64,000 nucleotides of DNA from Entoloma clypeatum. Lineage: Eukaryota; Basidiomycota; Agaricomycetes; Agaricales; Entolomataceae. The notes under the pieces were generated by a model. The model saw only the letters and a program-made list of their open reading frames with translations. It was not told where the DNA came from and made no database searches. Location: positions 2,294,001 through 2,358,000 of the forward strand of contig OY751490.1 of the NCBI GenBank assembly GCA_963565915.1, given 5' to 3'. Below are positions 46,117 to 57,275 of this stretch, one piece after another. The position numbers and the translations under genes were made by a program. Positions within the stretch are counted from its first letter, which is position 1. Each line of letters begins with the position of its first letter.

Positions 46117-47348
46117 TAAGGTAGGGGACATCCATCCGCCGCCAACGTCACGTGCTAAGCGTGACAGCGTCCTAATTCGGCGCAAAGGACAAAACTATCT
46201 GGTTATATGAGATCTAAGGACTTTCGTCCTAATCGCAGCTCAACATTGTATAGATATCCTACTATAGATATTTGTACCATAGTCCGATTAAGGAAATTTT
46301 ACGTTGTCGAAAAGCCTATACACTTTTTGTCCTCTCACACGTCCAAAAACGCGTCGTGTCGCGTCTTAACATGCCTAAACGCGCAAGACACGTCCTTTCA
46401 CGCCTCAAAAATTTCACTTGTGGCTTTATTGAACAACTTTCACCACGTAAAAGAAGGCGGGGGTTCAAAATTCCCATGGCCGATGGTCGCAAACCCAATG
46501 GCGAGGTACAGTCTTTATATTTCCCAGAGGGGCATCCACAGGCAGGCTTGTTCAAGGGTATGGCAACGATTCTCGAAGAACGTGCCCTAGCCACCGCTCG
46601 AAAGTTGAAGGCCCAATGTAACAAAAAATTCGATTGTGTGGACCCGAATTCGGATTGCTGCTGTTGACGGATTCTCTTCAACCAGCCAGACTTCGCTGAT
46701 GCCAAAACTATTGTCGAGGACACTTTCAATACTCGGGGGTTTACTATCCATTTTCTCCCGAAGTTCCATTGTGAACTCAACTTCATCGAGCAATGCTGGG
46801 GATATGCTAAACGGCTCTACCGACTCAACCCTGAGTCCTCCCGTGAGGATCAACTCAAAGGGAATGCTCTTGAAGCACTGGATGCGGTCCCTTTTGAGTC
46901 AATGCGTCGGTAAGCCTGCGATTTACTCATGCCTTCGTGAACCCTTCAGAACCCTTGATGCCGATCACAGATTTGCGATGCGCTCTCGGCGATTTATGGT
47001 CGCATATTCGATGGGCCTGGCTGGTGTAGAAGCCGCTTGGGCTGCTAGGGTGTATCGTGGGCACCGCACGTTCCCTGAAAATTTGCTCAAGAGGGCAGAG
47101 CTGGCATGTGCTCGCAAAACTTGACAGTATTTTTGTATCTTCTTGCTCAATTTCTCTTGCATTTCTTATCGCTTTGAACCATAGCATACTATACCATAAT
47201 ACTAAAATATGTTGCTCTCCGATTAGGCTTATTTGCGTGGTACTCGCTCTTATCGCATTATCGATGTTTTTTGTCCCGTTTTGGATTGCATGTCACAAAG
47301 AAAATAACACCACGTGACGTTGGCGGCGGATGGATGTCCCCTACCTTA
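46117..47348 (+). mobile_element. TIR DNA transposon, internally deleted
   Basis: Perfect 38-bp terminal inverted repeats at 46117-46154 and 47311-47348 (outer end TAAGGTAGGGGACATCC) bound 1232 bp. If the outer TA is the target duplication, the insertion is TA-specific as in Tc1/mariner elements. The interior encodes the C-terminal part of a transposase and no other gene. Confidence 0.85.
46371..47124 (+). pseudogene. C-terminal fragment of a DDE-type transposase
   Basis: The open frame from ATG 46371 gives the segments GEVQSLYFPEGHPQAG and LFKGMATILEERAL, then a Cys cluster (DCCC). A single TGA at 46665-46667 follows, and the same frame continues with LFNQPDF, FLPKFHCELNFIEQCWGYAKR (near 46765-46830) and NALEALDAVPFESMRR. 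An intron from about 46911 to 46971 leads to FAMRSRRFMVAYSMGLAGVEAAW and RGHRTFP. The ELNFIEQ segment is where such transposases carry the last catalytic acidic residue. The N-terminal DNA-binding domain and the first catalytic Asp residues are missing, so this is a deletion derivative. The family assignment rests on memory of Agaricomycete transposases. Confidence 0.7.
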
Positions 47349-47888
47349 GTCTAAGATGCCTTTGAACTCAGACACGGGATTTGCCGCAATCCTATAAAAC
47401 CGTGTATTTCTTCAGTAGGTAGACCTTAGCGTCAACCACAGCATCAACCTAGTTTTATGCGGCGTCTTGCCGATCATGGGACCAGGATATGGTGCAGCTA
47501 ACTTATGTGGTGTTCGAGATTCAACAGCCTCTTTAATCGCTCTGATCACGCTATATTCACGTCGAGAAGAGTTTCATGCTGAAGGCAACAAAACCCTTGT
47601 ACGATAGCACTTTTAGAGATTGTCATTTTATGGTACAAAACAGTTTGCTAGCGCACTGTGTGTAGTAGATGTCGTGCAGGTGACGAGGCGTAAGTTTGAC
47701 AATTGGTTGACTAGAATTATCTCCTCCGCACTGCAAAACTTTTCTTTAACACGCTACCTATACTGCCCATGACACTCCCAGAAGTGGACCGAGTTGGAAC
47801 ACCCTCCATTTCTTTCACCGGCGAGAGAATCGTTGGAATCCCGAGTCCGGTATCAAGCTGTAATATGCAAAAACATCAATCACTTCAT
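47349..47888. other. Intergenic spacer
   Basis: 540 bp with no recognised gene. CCTATAAAACC at about 47390 looks like a TATA box, but no gene follows it on that strand. The minus-strand coiled-coil gene ends at 47889. Confidence 0.4.
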
Positions 47889-49875
47889 CTACAAACGAGC
47901 GAAATGACGGACTGGTTGCATGAAACTGAATGCTGATGAATCGTTGAGTGGCGGAAAAACATTGATCTTCCTTTTCTTCTTTTTCGGAGCCGCCTCTTCC
48001 GCGTCCTGATTTGGTACATCCTGGATATTGATGCTTGGGGCACGCGCTGCGCCTTTCCCAGATCTTGCCTTGCTATTGGGGTTCTTGACCTCGTTCCCTT
48101 CATGCTTTGTCTCCCCACTTCCCTTTCTCCTCACTGCGGCAGGCAGGCTTTCAATGCTTTCAACGACTTCGATGTCACTCTCCTGACTTGAAGCTTTTCG
48201 CTTCCTTGGGTGCACCTCCGAATCCCCTTGCGCATTGCCGCCAGGTTTTACCCTACCTTTCCGCTTTTCCCGAATCATTTTCTCTGCATCGCTGGTCAGA
48301 GAATCTGGCTTCTCTCGATGGTTTGAATGTGATAGGCCAGTCTCTACCTCTTCGGGCTCGGTGGTCGCTTTTCGCGATTTTGAGGGATGTTGACCCTGCT
48401 TTCCCTTTCCCTTGGGCTTGGGCATCTCCGCAGGAGGCGTCGAGGGACGAGAATCGTGATAGGAAATCACCTCAAAGCCATCCGCGTTGGGTAGCGGAGC
48501 CTTTTGTTTCTGTGGATAGAGCAGTAAGGGTGCCGAATTACAATACAGTTGCGAATGAAATGTACGCTTTCAGGAGATGGTGCATGAACCCGTGCCCTTT
48601 CAACCTCGAGCTTGTCTTGGAGTTTGACATTTTGCTTCTGGGCTTTAGCGAGTCGCCCGTTCAAATCTTCAATCTCTTGCTCCAATCTTTCAACGTCCGC
48701 CTAAAATGAAGCATCAGAATATACCCATATGCTACGAATATTATCATCAGGACCTTGGGACGAACGCGTGCACGTTCAATCTCAAGTTCATTTTTCACCT
48801 TGAGAAGTTCTTTCTGGGCCCTTGCGAGCTCCTTTGTCGCCGAACTACTCTGTTGTTCATGCTTACTGGCCTCATTCTGTGTATGTCTGTCTGTCAGGGT
48901 CAAACGTGAATCATGCAAAACGAAAGGTACCTGCCACTCTGTCACTTTCTCTATCAATTTATCGACTTTCCGCCTCTCCTTTGCAATGGCGTGATCTTTC
49001 TCTTCTTTCATACCCTCTAGCTGCCCTTCGAAATCCTTGATTTGAAGTTCCAATTCCATGCACTTCTTACGCTGCGCGTCTGTTTCGGAGCCGCCTTTGG
49101 TGTCGAGTTCCTGCCATTTTTCGACTTGTCGGTGTACATCGGCGTTGGTGCGGATAAGTTCAGCGTTGTTTCTTTCAAGCTCCACACATTTGGTTTGTGC
49201 ACCCTCGAGCTTGAGCGCAGTTCGCTCGAGTTTAGAATTCAACGAATCAACAGAATTCTGGAGACGCGCATTATCATCGTTGAACTTGGCCAACTTGTCC
49301 TATAGCAAGGAATCACCAAAGTTCAAGTCTGCTAGAATGTGACATACCTGGAGTTCGTCCCTTTCCTGATCAACAACAGCGTGCTCATCTTCTTTCGCCC
49401 GTATTTGAGCAACGTACTGTGCATGTCTCCCTTTCAAACGTCGAATGTTCTCTTCATATTCTATGACGAGGGCCTCCCTCTCTTCTTCTAGCTCCGATAT
49501 CCGTTCCTCCAGTTCGGTCTCCCTTGCCTGAAACATGGTAATCCTGAAATCGCGTTGTAATCTCTTGAGCTTTTCTATTCTCGTGACGTCCATCTCCTTC
49601 AGGACGTTCCTCCTTTCCTTCTCCGCCTCGATGAGGTTTTGTAGCTGAACGACGCGATGGCATGACTGCAGGATGTCGCATCCCTGCCGCCATTCAGCTT
49701 GCTCGCCCTGCCATTGTTGTTGCAGCACGATGATGGAGTCTTTCGTTTTCTGAATGTCTGCGGCATATTCCTCGGCTTGCTTTTTATTTGTATATTCGAG
49801 AGTGCGGTTTCTTTGAACCAAATCGTTGATTTGAGATTGGTTAGATGCTTCCAAAGATGGCGCAGTGCTCCGCAT
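47889..49875 (-). CDS. Coiled-coil protein with basic C-terminus, function unknown
   Basis: I do not recognise the family. Five exons on the minus strand (49875-49348, 49299-48931, 48876-48754, 48700-48566, 48509-47889), all phase 0, encode 591 residues. Residues about 10-430 are almost unbroken heptad-rich coiled coil (NRTLEYTNKKQAEEYAADIQ, ERISELEEEREALVIEYEE, LNSKLERTALKLEG). Two exons end in the similar phrase EIERARV/EVERARV, suggesting exon duplication. The last 200 residues are Pro/Ser/Lys-rich with several basic stretches (RKRKAS, KKKKRKIN) that could be nuclear localisation signals. The start at 49875 was chosen because the next upstream ATG (49998) would overlap the divergent neighbour. 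All exons are multiples of three. Confidence 0.7.
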
Positions 49876-49938
49876 GCGGGCGGAGGAAGTCAGAGAAAGA
49901 CTCGGGTGAAAGCACGTGCCCCCACCTGTACTTTTTGA
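49876..49938. promoter_or_regulatory. 63-bp bidirectional promoter with an E-box
   Basis: The region between two divergent start codons. It contains CACGTG at 49913-49918, a bHLH-type site. Transcription start sites must lie inside or very close to the coding regions. Confidence 0.5.
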
Positions 49939-50833
49939 ATGGCACCAGGCAGACCAGCCAGAGTCATCAAGCTGAGAGTTCCTCGTCACAATGCGCAACG
50001 GATAGGCACGAAATTAGGTGCAGAGATCAAGCACCTCGCCCGGTCTCAAAGAATTCGGACGGAGATATATCAGCCAAGTCAAGAAGTCGCTCAAGCTGTG
50101 GTATGTATGTCTATCGACGAACACTATCGTTCCTGCATAACACATCGGGTTGCACAGGAAAGCGCTTCGGAATGGAACTCCCTTTTGATTACTGCGCGTG
50201 CTGAAAGGGGTCCCCAGTGGGATGTTGGAACTCAACAGTATGCCTTTTTTTTTGTGATTTTCAGTTTGGTTTTGCAACTAAATGAATAGATTTCATGTTG
50301 ACAAACATTCTGATATGTACTACGACGCGACTCTGCTGTTCGATGCGGTCAAGAAGCGGACAGAGGAACAAGCCGACGAAGAGCAACAGGTTCAGCAGCA
50401 TCCCCAGCGCATGGCACCACAACAAATACACCAGAGCAACTCCCGACACCACACTCCACGAAGTGAACGGGACTATCATATGTCAAATGCCCATCAGCAG
50501 GTGGGACCGCCGGGCCATGACCCATCGATGCCACAGCGCCATCATCCCCCGGCCGTCAACTATCCATACCCAACGACTCCTAATATGAATATGAATGCGA
50601 GGGGACCGCCGATGCCGAACAGGCAGTACGCTGGTGCACCTCGTGGAGCACCCTTTAACACAGCAGTTCCGAGTCAATTCTACAGCGGGGAGGGTGCTTC
50701 GCCTATGAGAATGCAAGCGATGGGTGGAATGGGGATGATGGACCATGGAACTGGTCACCCAATGAGTGGGGTAGGGATGGGAATGGGGTGGGATATGAGA
50801 AGGATGGAAGAATTTCCTAGTATGCAAATGTAA
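49939..50833 (+). CDS. Unknown protein with Met/Pro/Gln-rich C-terminus
   Basis: I do not recognise the family. Exon 1 starts at ATG 49939 (MAPGRPARVIKLRVPRHN) and ends before GTATGT near 50103. Exon 2 begins ESASEWNSLL and ends before GTATGC near 50239. Exon 3 starts near FHVDKHSDMYYD and ends at TAA 50833. The N-terminus is basic; the middle (YYDATLLFDAVKKRTEEQADEEQQ) is helical and charged; the rest is rich in Met, Pro, Gln, Gly and His with MGMG repeats, probably disordered. The stop at 50833 lies just before the next gene, and an alternative intron could fuse the two. Confidence 0.6.
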
Positions 50834-50885
50834 CTTGGTTATTATGGCATATTTGTTCCACTTTTTATTTCTCTCAAGCCAGCTC

Positions 50886-53132
50886 ATGATTTCTGTGAGG
50901 ATAGGAGGCGAGGAAGACCAAGATTCTCTCTTTGGCTCTCCTCCGCCCTCAGGTAGGTCACCGTCCCCATTCCTCGCTCTTCCGAACACAACTGGCATAC
51001 AAAATGTGGGGTCCATTGCACTTCCTGGGTCCCATCATTGTTCTGAACTTCCCATGAATCCGTTAGCCTTGTCTCTGAGCCATCCTCTTCGACCTTCCAA
51101 TGTTTCAAACTCCCATCCGTGCCCCTCTTCCGGCTCCTCAAAACTAAAGAAGTTTCCACCCAAGAAGCAAAAAAGCACTCCTCGCCCTTCACCTCCACAG
51201 ATACCCTTGCCAGATCCTTCTGATCCTCCCCCGGCAAATTTTCTGCGCAACCAGTCTGCCCTTCTTGGTACCGCAGGCTTGATTGCAGGCATCAATCCCG
51301 CCAACTTACCTACTCATCATCCCCGCGGCACCGACGTCTCAAATCCCATCATCGTCGATGATGAGGATGAAGCCCCCACGATCGGTCGCTCCTCAAACTC
51401 TCGCCACACATCCACGATCGATCCCCGTCTATTGCCCACACCTTCTTTCCAGGACATCATGGCCATGTTGATAGCCCAAAAGGATATTATTCCCATCTTA
51501 CAGAGTTTCATCAAGCTCCTCGCGTCAGAATCGGCAAAAACATCCAACGTTACCGCGTTCCGCTCAACCTCACTCCCCGCCGGGGCCATGCAGACTGCTG
51601 CCTCATACCAAATTAAAAGTTCGGAAAACCCTCCCTCAAAGAAACGCAAGTTGAATCGCGTTCCAGCTGGCGCTGTCGATTGGGATATCCCCTTTCCTTT
51701 TGCTCAAGGTGAAGGCCCTGAGGAATATAGAAGGAATTGGGAGCGCGAGCGCATGAAGCAGTTGTGGTTCCAGCTTGTAGGATTAGTCAAGACTGCTGTT
51801 CGGAAAGCTGCCACCAGGACCTATTTGCAGAACCAAGAAGCAAAGAGGGCTATGATGGAGTCGCAGCAAGCACAGTACTCCCAGACAGCATTCGGCTCCA
51901 CGAGTGGTGCCGTAGGTGACGGATATTTTTATTCCCAGTCACCGACCGATTCCACAATGGGTGCTATGCCATATGCACTATCGTCGTTCACGAATGACAG
52001 CGATCCAAGAGCATCCGAGGTCGCTCAGGTGCCATCCCCCTATCAGCCAGTACACCCCAGTTCAACAAATGTATCTGAGGCAGGGCCTCACACGACATTC
52101 CCCTTTGACCAGCTCATGTCTTCCCTTCCCACGACATTCCAACAGCCTGATACATTTGCACCGCCCTTACCAGTACCCACCGCGTCAATCGCTAATCCAC
52201 CCAATAAAGTTAGTAGTAGCGCTGAACAGGAGTTGTTCGACGGCTGGATGACCATTTTTCAGATGCTTCCCAACTCATCTGGACTTGTCCCTGAGTCGCA
52301 GCATGTGGGGCCGTCGCAGCCATTGGCCGTGTCAACTGAGCAGGATTTTGGCTTGATCGACGTTGAATCCGACCTGAACCTTGATATTTCTCGCCCTAAT
52401 CTGGATTCCCAGGGCATACTCGATGGCACCTACACCAATCCTTCAGACCCTCCTTCCCAGACGAACTCAACGCAGGATAGTATCCTAGCTGCGACCCAAA
52501 ACATCATGGATCCAAAGCTTCTGGCGATTTCCATCCCCCAAACCGCTCCCACTGCCTCAAATAGTCTGGATAACGTACCTTCGCTCACAGCATCGCCTAT
52601 TCCCTCCAGTACCAGTTCTTTCGAAGGATTCGGTCCTGGTACCCCGAACTCTGCCGCATGGGACCTTGGCATGCCTTCTGTGGTCTCTAACACGAATGTC
52701 GAAGGGGTTTCAGTCGAGGGTAGTCCAGGTACTGGGACTGCCTATCATATTGGGGGATTGGGAGGGCAAGGTATGTGGGGTCGTGCAAACTGGAATAATG
52801 TGGCGAGGGCTCATCGAATTGTAGGCGATGACCTGTGTGCATCTTCCCCCACGCAAGGCAAGGGCAAGGGTAGGGCTGTGGGGCCCGTGTCGACAACTTG
52901 CAATTCCTATCACAGCGCTGGGACGCATCCAAACACCACACCTGACTCTCAGATGCCTCATTTCAGGACCTCGAAAAAGCCGTTAAACAAGCCTGATGTT
53001 TTGAAGAGAGCAGCCGAACGGAAGAAGTGGTTGCAAGATGAGCTTAATCGGGTCAAGACGCAGCTCTGGGAGACAACGATCGAGCAGGGGATTCTAACGC
53101 ATATGAACAAGCATTTTAGTACCATTTCATGA
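50886..53132 (+). CDS. Large Ser/Pro-rich protein, function unknown
   Basis: A long open frame with no evident intron, about 748 residues from ATG 50886; an earlier ATG at 50844 is in frame but encodes a hydrophobic stretch that looks like translated UTR. No known domain was recognised. Features: an acidic N-terminal motif EEDQDSLFGSP, Pro/Ser-rich segments, a KKRKLNR basic cluster, a central block WDIPFPFAQGEGPEEYRRNW with a following helix (QLWFQLVGLVKTAVRKAA), and a C-terminal basic helix KRAAERKKWLQDELNRVKTQ. The composition suggests a disordered nuclear regulator, which is a guess. A GTATGC at about 50819 and an AG at about 50907 would join it in frame to the preceding gene. Confidence 0.65.
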   Translation: MISVRIGGEEDQDSLFGSPPPSGRSPSPFLALPNTTGIQNVGSIALPGSHHCSELPMNPLALSLSHPLRPSNVSNSHPCPSSGSSKLKKFPPKKQKSTPRPSPPQIPLPDPSDPPPANFLRNQSALLGTAGLIAGINPANLPTHHPRGTDVSNPIIVDDEDEAPTIGRSSNSRHTSTIDPRLLPTPSFQDIMAMLIAQKDIIPILQSFIKLLASESAKTSNVTAFRSTSLPAGAMQTAASYQIKSSENPPSKKRKLNRVPAGAVDWDIPFPFAQGEGPEEYRRNWERERMKQLWFQLVGLVKTAVRKAATRTYLQNQEAKRAMMESQQAQYSQTAFGSTSGAVGDGYFYSQSPTDSTMGAMPYALSSFTNDSDPRASEVAQVPSPYQPVHPSSTNVSEAGPHTTFPFDQLMSSLPTTFQQPDTFAPPLPVPTASIANPPNKVSSSAEQELFDGWMTIFQMLPNSSGLVPESQHVGPSQPLAVSTEQDFGLIDVESDLNLDISRPNLDSQGILDGTYTNPSDPPSQTNSTQDSILAATQNIMDPKLLAISIPQTAPTASNSLDNVPSLTASPIPSSTSSFEGFGPGTPNSAAWDLGMPSVVSNTNVEGVSVEGSPGTGTAYHIGGLGGQGMWGRANWNNVARAHRIVGDDLCASSPTQGKGKGRAVGPVSTTCNSYHSAGTHPNTTPDSQMPHFRTSKKPLNKPDVLKRAAERKKWLQDELNRVKTQLWETTIEQGILTHMNKHFSTIS

Positions 53133-53178
53133 CGGATAGCATTAAGTACTTCATGAACATATAATCGTACTTTGTGAC

Positions 53179-56100
53179 ATGCCTATCACGTGGTATTCGA
53201 CGCGACGCGCTCCGACAAACAAGAGCAAATTGCAAGTTGAACCCATGCCAGCGCGATCGACGCATGATGCCGCCAAGACTGAGCTCGAGAGGCAAAAATT
53301 CAGGACGCAGCTAGAAACTGCCCTCAAGGAGGAGGACGATCCTCTGGCTGTTTACGACCAGTTCGTTCAGTGGACCCTCAAGAACTATGGCGAGAACAAC
53401 CCCGAGTCAGGGCTTTTGGAACTCTTGGAGCAAGCAACCAGACAGTTCAAGGGAGACCCATTGTACAAGACCGATTTGCGATATCTCAAACTCTGGTCGC
53501 TCTATGCCGCACAAGTCGATCGACCTAGTGCGATCGCCATCTATGCATATCTCCTTGCAAATGACATCGGCACGTCGTACTCGATTCTGTACGAAGGCTA
53601 CGCATCCTTGCTTGAAGCTGATGGAAGGTTCGTGGCCGTAGGCTACCGTGCAGGTAACTTACATACCAGACTTACAGGCGGCAGGATGCCGAGAATATTT
53701 ATCGGAAAGGTATCAAGCGACAAGCCCGACCGCTGGAACGACTGAAGACGCGTTACAAGGACTTTCAACGCCGTATAGCCTCAACATCCGCCCTTCCACC
53801 GCCACCGCCCTCCTCTTCTTCCTCGAAACTAAACGCTGGCGGTGATGCCCTTCGGCGTAAACCTCCAAAGAATCACGCCAGCCAGAGCCGATCTGCCTCT
53901 GCTTCCTCTTCTGCTCCAACCTCCTCATCACCTCTCACATCTGTGAGCTCGACACCAGAGTCTAGATACGCATACATGCTCGCACCGCCGGCTCCAGGAA
54001 AGCGGCCCGAGAAATTACGATTCAATTTATCACTCTTATTTACAGAAGACAATGTGGAATATAGCATCCAAGAGGCGCGAGCTCGATCAATGGGCCTTTT
54101 GGGTAAGAAATGGGGGCCGCCGCCGGCATCTGAATTTTCCAGGTCATCTTCATATTCGAAGGCTGTGGATTTCAACGACGATGGGCAGAAGTCGACACGG
54201 ATCATGGGAGCAAAACGAAAGAGCTTGATGGGTGGTGCTGAGCCAACAGTGACGATCAACACTAAGGAGGCCCTGGCAGACGTTTTTGGGATGTACAACT
54301 CCCCTGAGAAAACTACAAGGTTGATGGGGGTCCCTGGGAGCAAACATGCACCGCTGAAAAAGGTCGAGCCTAAGACCCCGGCTACGATTCAACGGCCGAC
54401 CTTTTCTCAAGAGAATGAAAATGCGGTTCAAAACTCTAAGACAGGTATATCGTACAAAATTGGCTTCTTGAAGTTTGCTGAACACCCCAAAAGCTTTCCG
54501 ACCATTTGTGGATGAAAATCTGCAATCGAACAAAACGACCCCTGGACCAATGAAGGTATATCATGCTTGCAAAGATTTGAAGGTTAACTGAAGGCAAACA
54601 TTACTTGTTAGTTCACTCCATACGTCGATCCTAGTTCAACCTCGAATAAAGCACCTTTGACATCTCGACCTGCTTTGTCTTTGAAGGATTCTGTGGGACC
54701 GCCTTCGAACCCTAAGAATGCAACTCGAACTGTATCAAAGCTCTCTGCTGTGTCCGAAGCCCCTTTGGAGAACGGCTTTTCATCCAAAGTCTTCACTCCG
54801 GCTCAGAAACTTCCCCCATTGGCCCCGCTGCGCGACGTCTTTACTGATCACCATGGGGAACCACAGCTGAAACCCAAGTGGACCCAGACACATGAACGAG
54901 CCAAATCACAGCACGATATTTCTTCATCTGGTAATGAAGTCGTTCCTAGAACACCCGCTTTTACGCCATTCATTGACGAGGACGCGAAGACTCCATTCAA
55001 AGTTTTCAGTCGTCCTCCGGAAGAGTCGGAAAATGCCCTTACGCCCAAAGCACCTGCACCTGCTGCATTCGCTCCAGCTCCACCAAAGCCGACGTTCACC
55101 CCATTCAGAGATGGATCGGGAGCTTTTACACCATATTTGGATCAGAAACCAGAAACAGAGCCAACGGGTTTGCAAGAACAGGCCACTACCTCTTGTTCAA
55201 ATGCAGCTGTTGAGCCACCTCTAATTGAAGACCAGGAAATCGAACAATCTGAAGAGGATTACGAATATGACGATGACACAGAAAGCAACGAACAGCACGA
55301 TCCTCAATTGGGAGCAGGTCACTATGAATACGAGTATGAAGATCCCGAATCCTATCAGGAAGAGATCCCGCTTGGTGGTCGATTTGGCAAATTCAATGTC
55401 ATGACACCTATCGCAGAGCGGACGTATGAATTTACTTCAAGCACGCGGGTAGCCAGCACTCCCAGCGAACGGCTCCGTCATATACCTAGCAGTGACACAG
55501 TATACGAGAGTGTCTTTGTTCCTCCACAACGCGATGAGCATGGTGCAGCAATCGCTGCCGAACGGCTCGCAGCAGAGTTAAGAGAAGATGCGTCTCAAAG
55601 CGAAGGCGAAAAACTAGAACCTTTGCGGCTTCCCCATCACGCCCACCCAGTCGAGATACCTCGGGGGAAAACGGGCGAATTGAGTTTAGGCGACAAGCTA
55701 GCGCTGAACTCCAGTTTCAGACCGCCAAATCCTTGTAATCCTTTTGAACCATCTGTCATGACAAATTTACTCTCGCGGATACCGTCTGATCCACATTATT
55801 ACGACTTACGGGACAGGGACTCAAACATGCTGGATGGTTTGCAGCGATTCGCCAAAAAGTCCTCTCGTACAACGAGCGACGGATTATCCGAATTCCCTGT
55901 GGTGCTTGACGGGCATAAATTCAGTGTCTCGGAGAAATTGGGAGAAGGAGGTTTCGGTGCTGTCTTCAAGGCCAAGGACATGGGAGCGAAGCGAGGCGTT
56001 GAAGGTGAAAGCGACGACGACCTTGAGGATGAGGATGAAGAGGAAGCGTCCCTGGTCGCGATCAAAGTTGTAAAGCCACGAAATGTTTGGGAATACCACG

Positions 56101-56948
56101 TTCTCCGACGACTGCACACCGTACTTCCAGCTTCCTTGCGGCGGTCAGTCATCCTCCCTCATGCACTTTACGCATTCCGTGACGAGAGCTTCCTCGTTCT
56201 CAACTATTGTCCTCAAGGAACGTTGCTCAACATCGTGAATGGTGCCGTTGCGGCTGGCGTATCGCAACAGGGAGCGTGCCTGGATGAGCTCTTGGTCGTT
56301 TTTTTCACGATCGAGATACTTCGCCTCATCGAAGCCTGTCATAACGCAGGGTTCATACACGGCGACCTCAAGATCGACAACTGCCTCCTCCGCCTAGAAG
56401 ACGTTCCAGGCGGCGGTTCTGCTTGGTCAAGCGTCTATCAACCCTCTGGCGAGGGTGGGTGGGGTCACAAGGGTTTAAAGGTCATCGATTTTGGCCGTAC
56501 TCTCGATACGCGACTCTTTCCAGCAGACCAACAGTACATCGCGGACTGGGACACTGATGATCGAGACTGTTTTGAGATACGGGAAAACAAGCCATGGACG
56601 TATCAAACAGACTATTTCGGTTTAGCTGGGATCATTTATTGCATGCTCTTTGGAAAGTATATCCAAGCGAGTTCGGTTGCTACTGCGGCCAGCATCGATG
56701 GAGGAAATACGCGATACAAGATAAGCACGGCCTTCAAGAGGTACTGGCAAACCGAGCTATGGAACAAGCTTTTTGATGTGCTGCTTAACCCTTGTCTTGT
56801 AAAGCCAAATGGCCAACTACCAGTATCAGAGGATTTGGGAGATTTGCGGCGAGATATGGAGAGTTGGTTGCAGACCAACTGCAATCGGACCAGCGGCACA
56901 CTGAAAGGGTTGCTGAAGAAGGTGGAAGTATCGTGCTACATTCGTTGA
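53179..56948 (+). CDS. BUB1: Bub1/Mad3 spindle checkpoint kinase
   Basis: A spindle assembly checkpoint protein kinase at kinetochores, which phosphorylates histone H2A and recruits other checkpoint proteins. Four exons (53179-53627, 53678-54444, 54494-54555, 54612-56948) encode 1204 residues. The Mad3/Bub1 homology region I is N-terminal (DPLAVYDQFVQWTLKNY, LRYLKLWSLYA). A GLEBS-like Bub3-binding segment (FTEDNVEYSIQEARARSM) follows, then a long Ser/Pro and acidic linker. The kinase domain has GEGGFGAVFKAK (P-loop), VAIKV (catalytic Lys), HGDLKIDN (HGD in place of HRD, usual in Bub1) and DFGR. An acidic insertion (DDDLEDEDEEEA) lies between the P-loop and the catalytic lysine. No KEN box was found by eye. 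Confidence 0.92.
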
Positions 56949-57275
56949 TCCTTTACATACATACCATTCATGTATTACATACCCACAATCCTTACAAAAA
57001 TATCTAACCTGCACATCTGGCGCGAACAAAGTGTGGTATTTCTGAATCCACAAACAACAATTCAAAGGGAACATGACTAGGTAGGTAGGTAGTACAATGA
57101 CACTGCTGCTGTATGCGGGATTCCAAAACAAACACACGGGAGTATAGATGATGACAACGAGATACCCAGTGAGGATCCCGCGACCCAAATCCCCACCTCC
57201 CACGCCCCCACCTGCCTAAACCAAGTGGGCTCCAACCGACCACTGGAAACCGAGAAATAGAGAAGAATCAGCGGA
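56949..57275. other. Convergent 3' spacer
   Basis: 327 bp between the stops of BUB1 (+) and PBP1 (-), presumably both 3' UTRs. A GTAGGTAGGTAG microsatellite lies near 57080. Nothing else is seen. Confidence 0.5.

Noticed and set aside
48107..48709. 200-codon plus-strand ORF
   Set aside because: It is antisense to well-supported exons of the coiled-coil gene with consistent phases, so it is a shadow.
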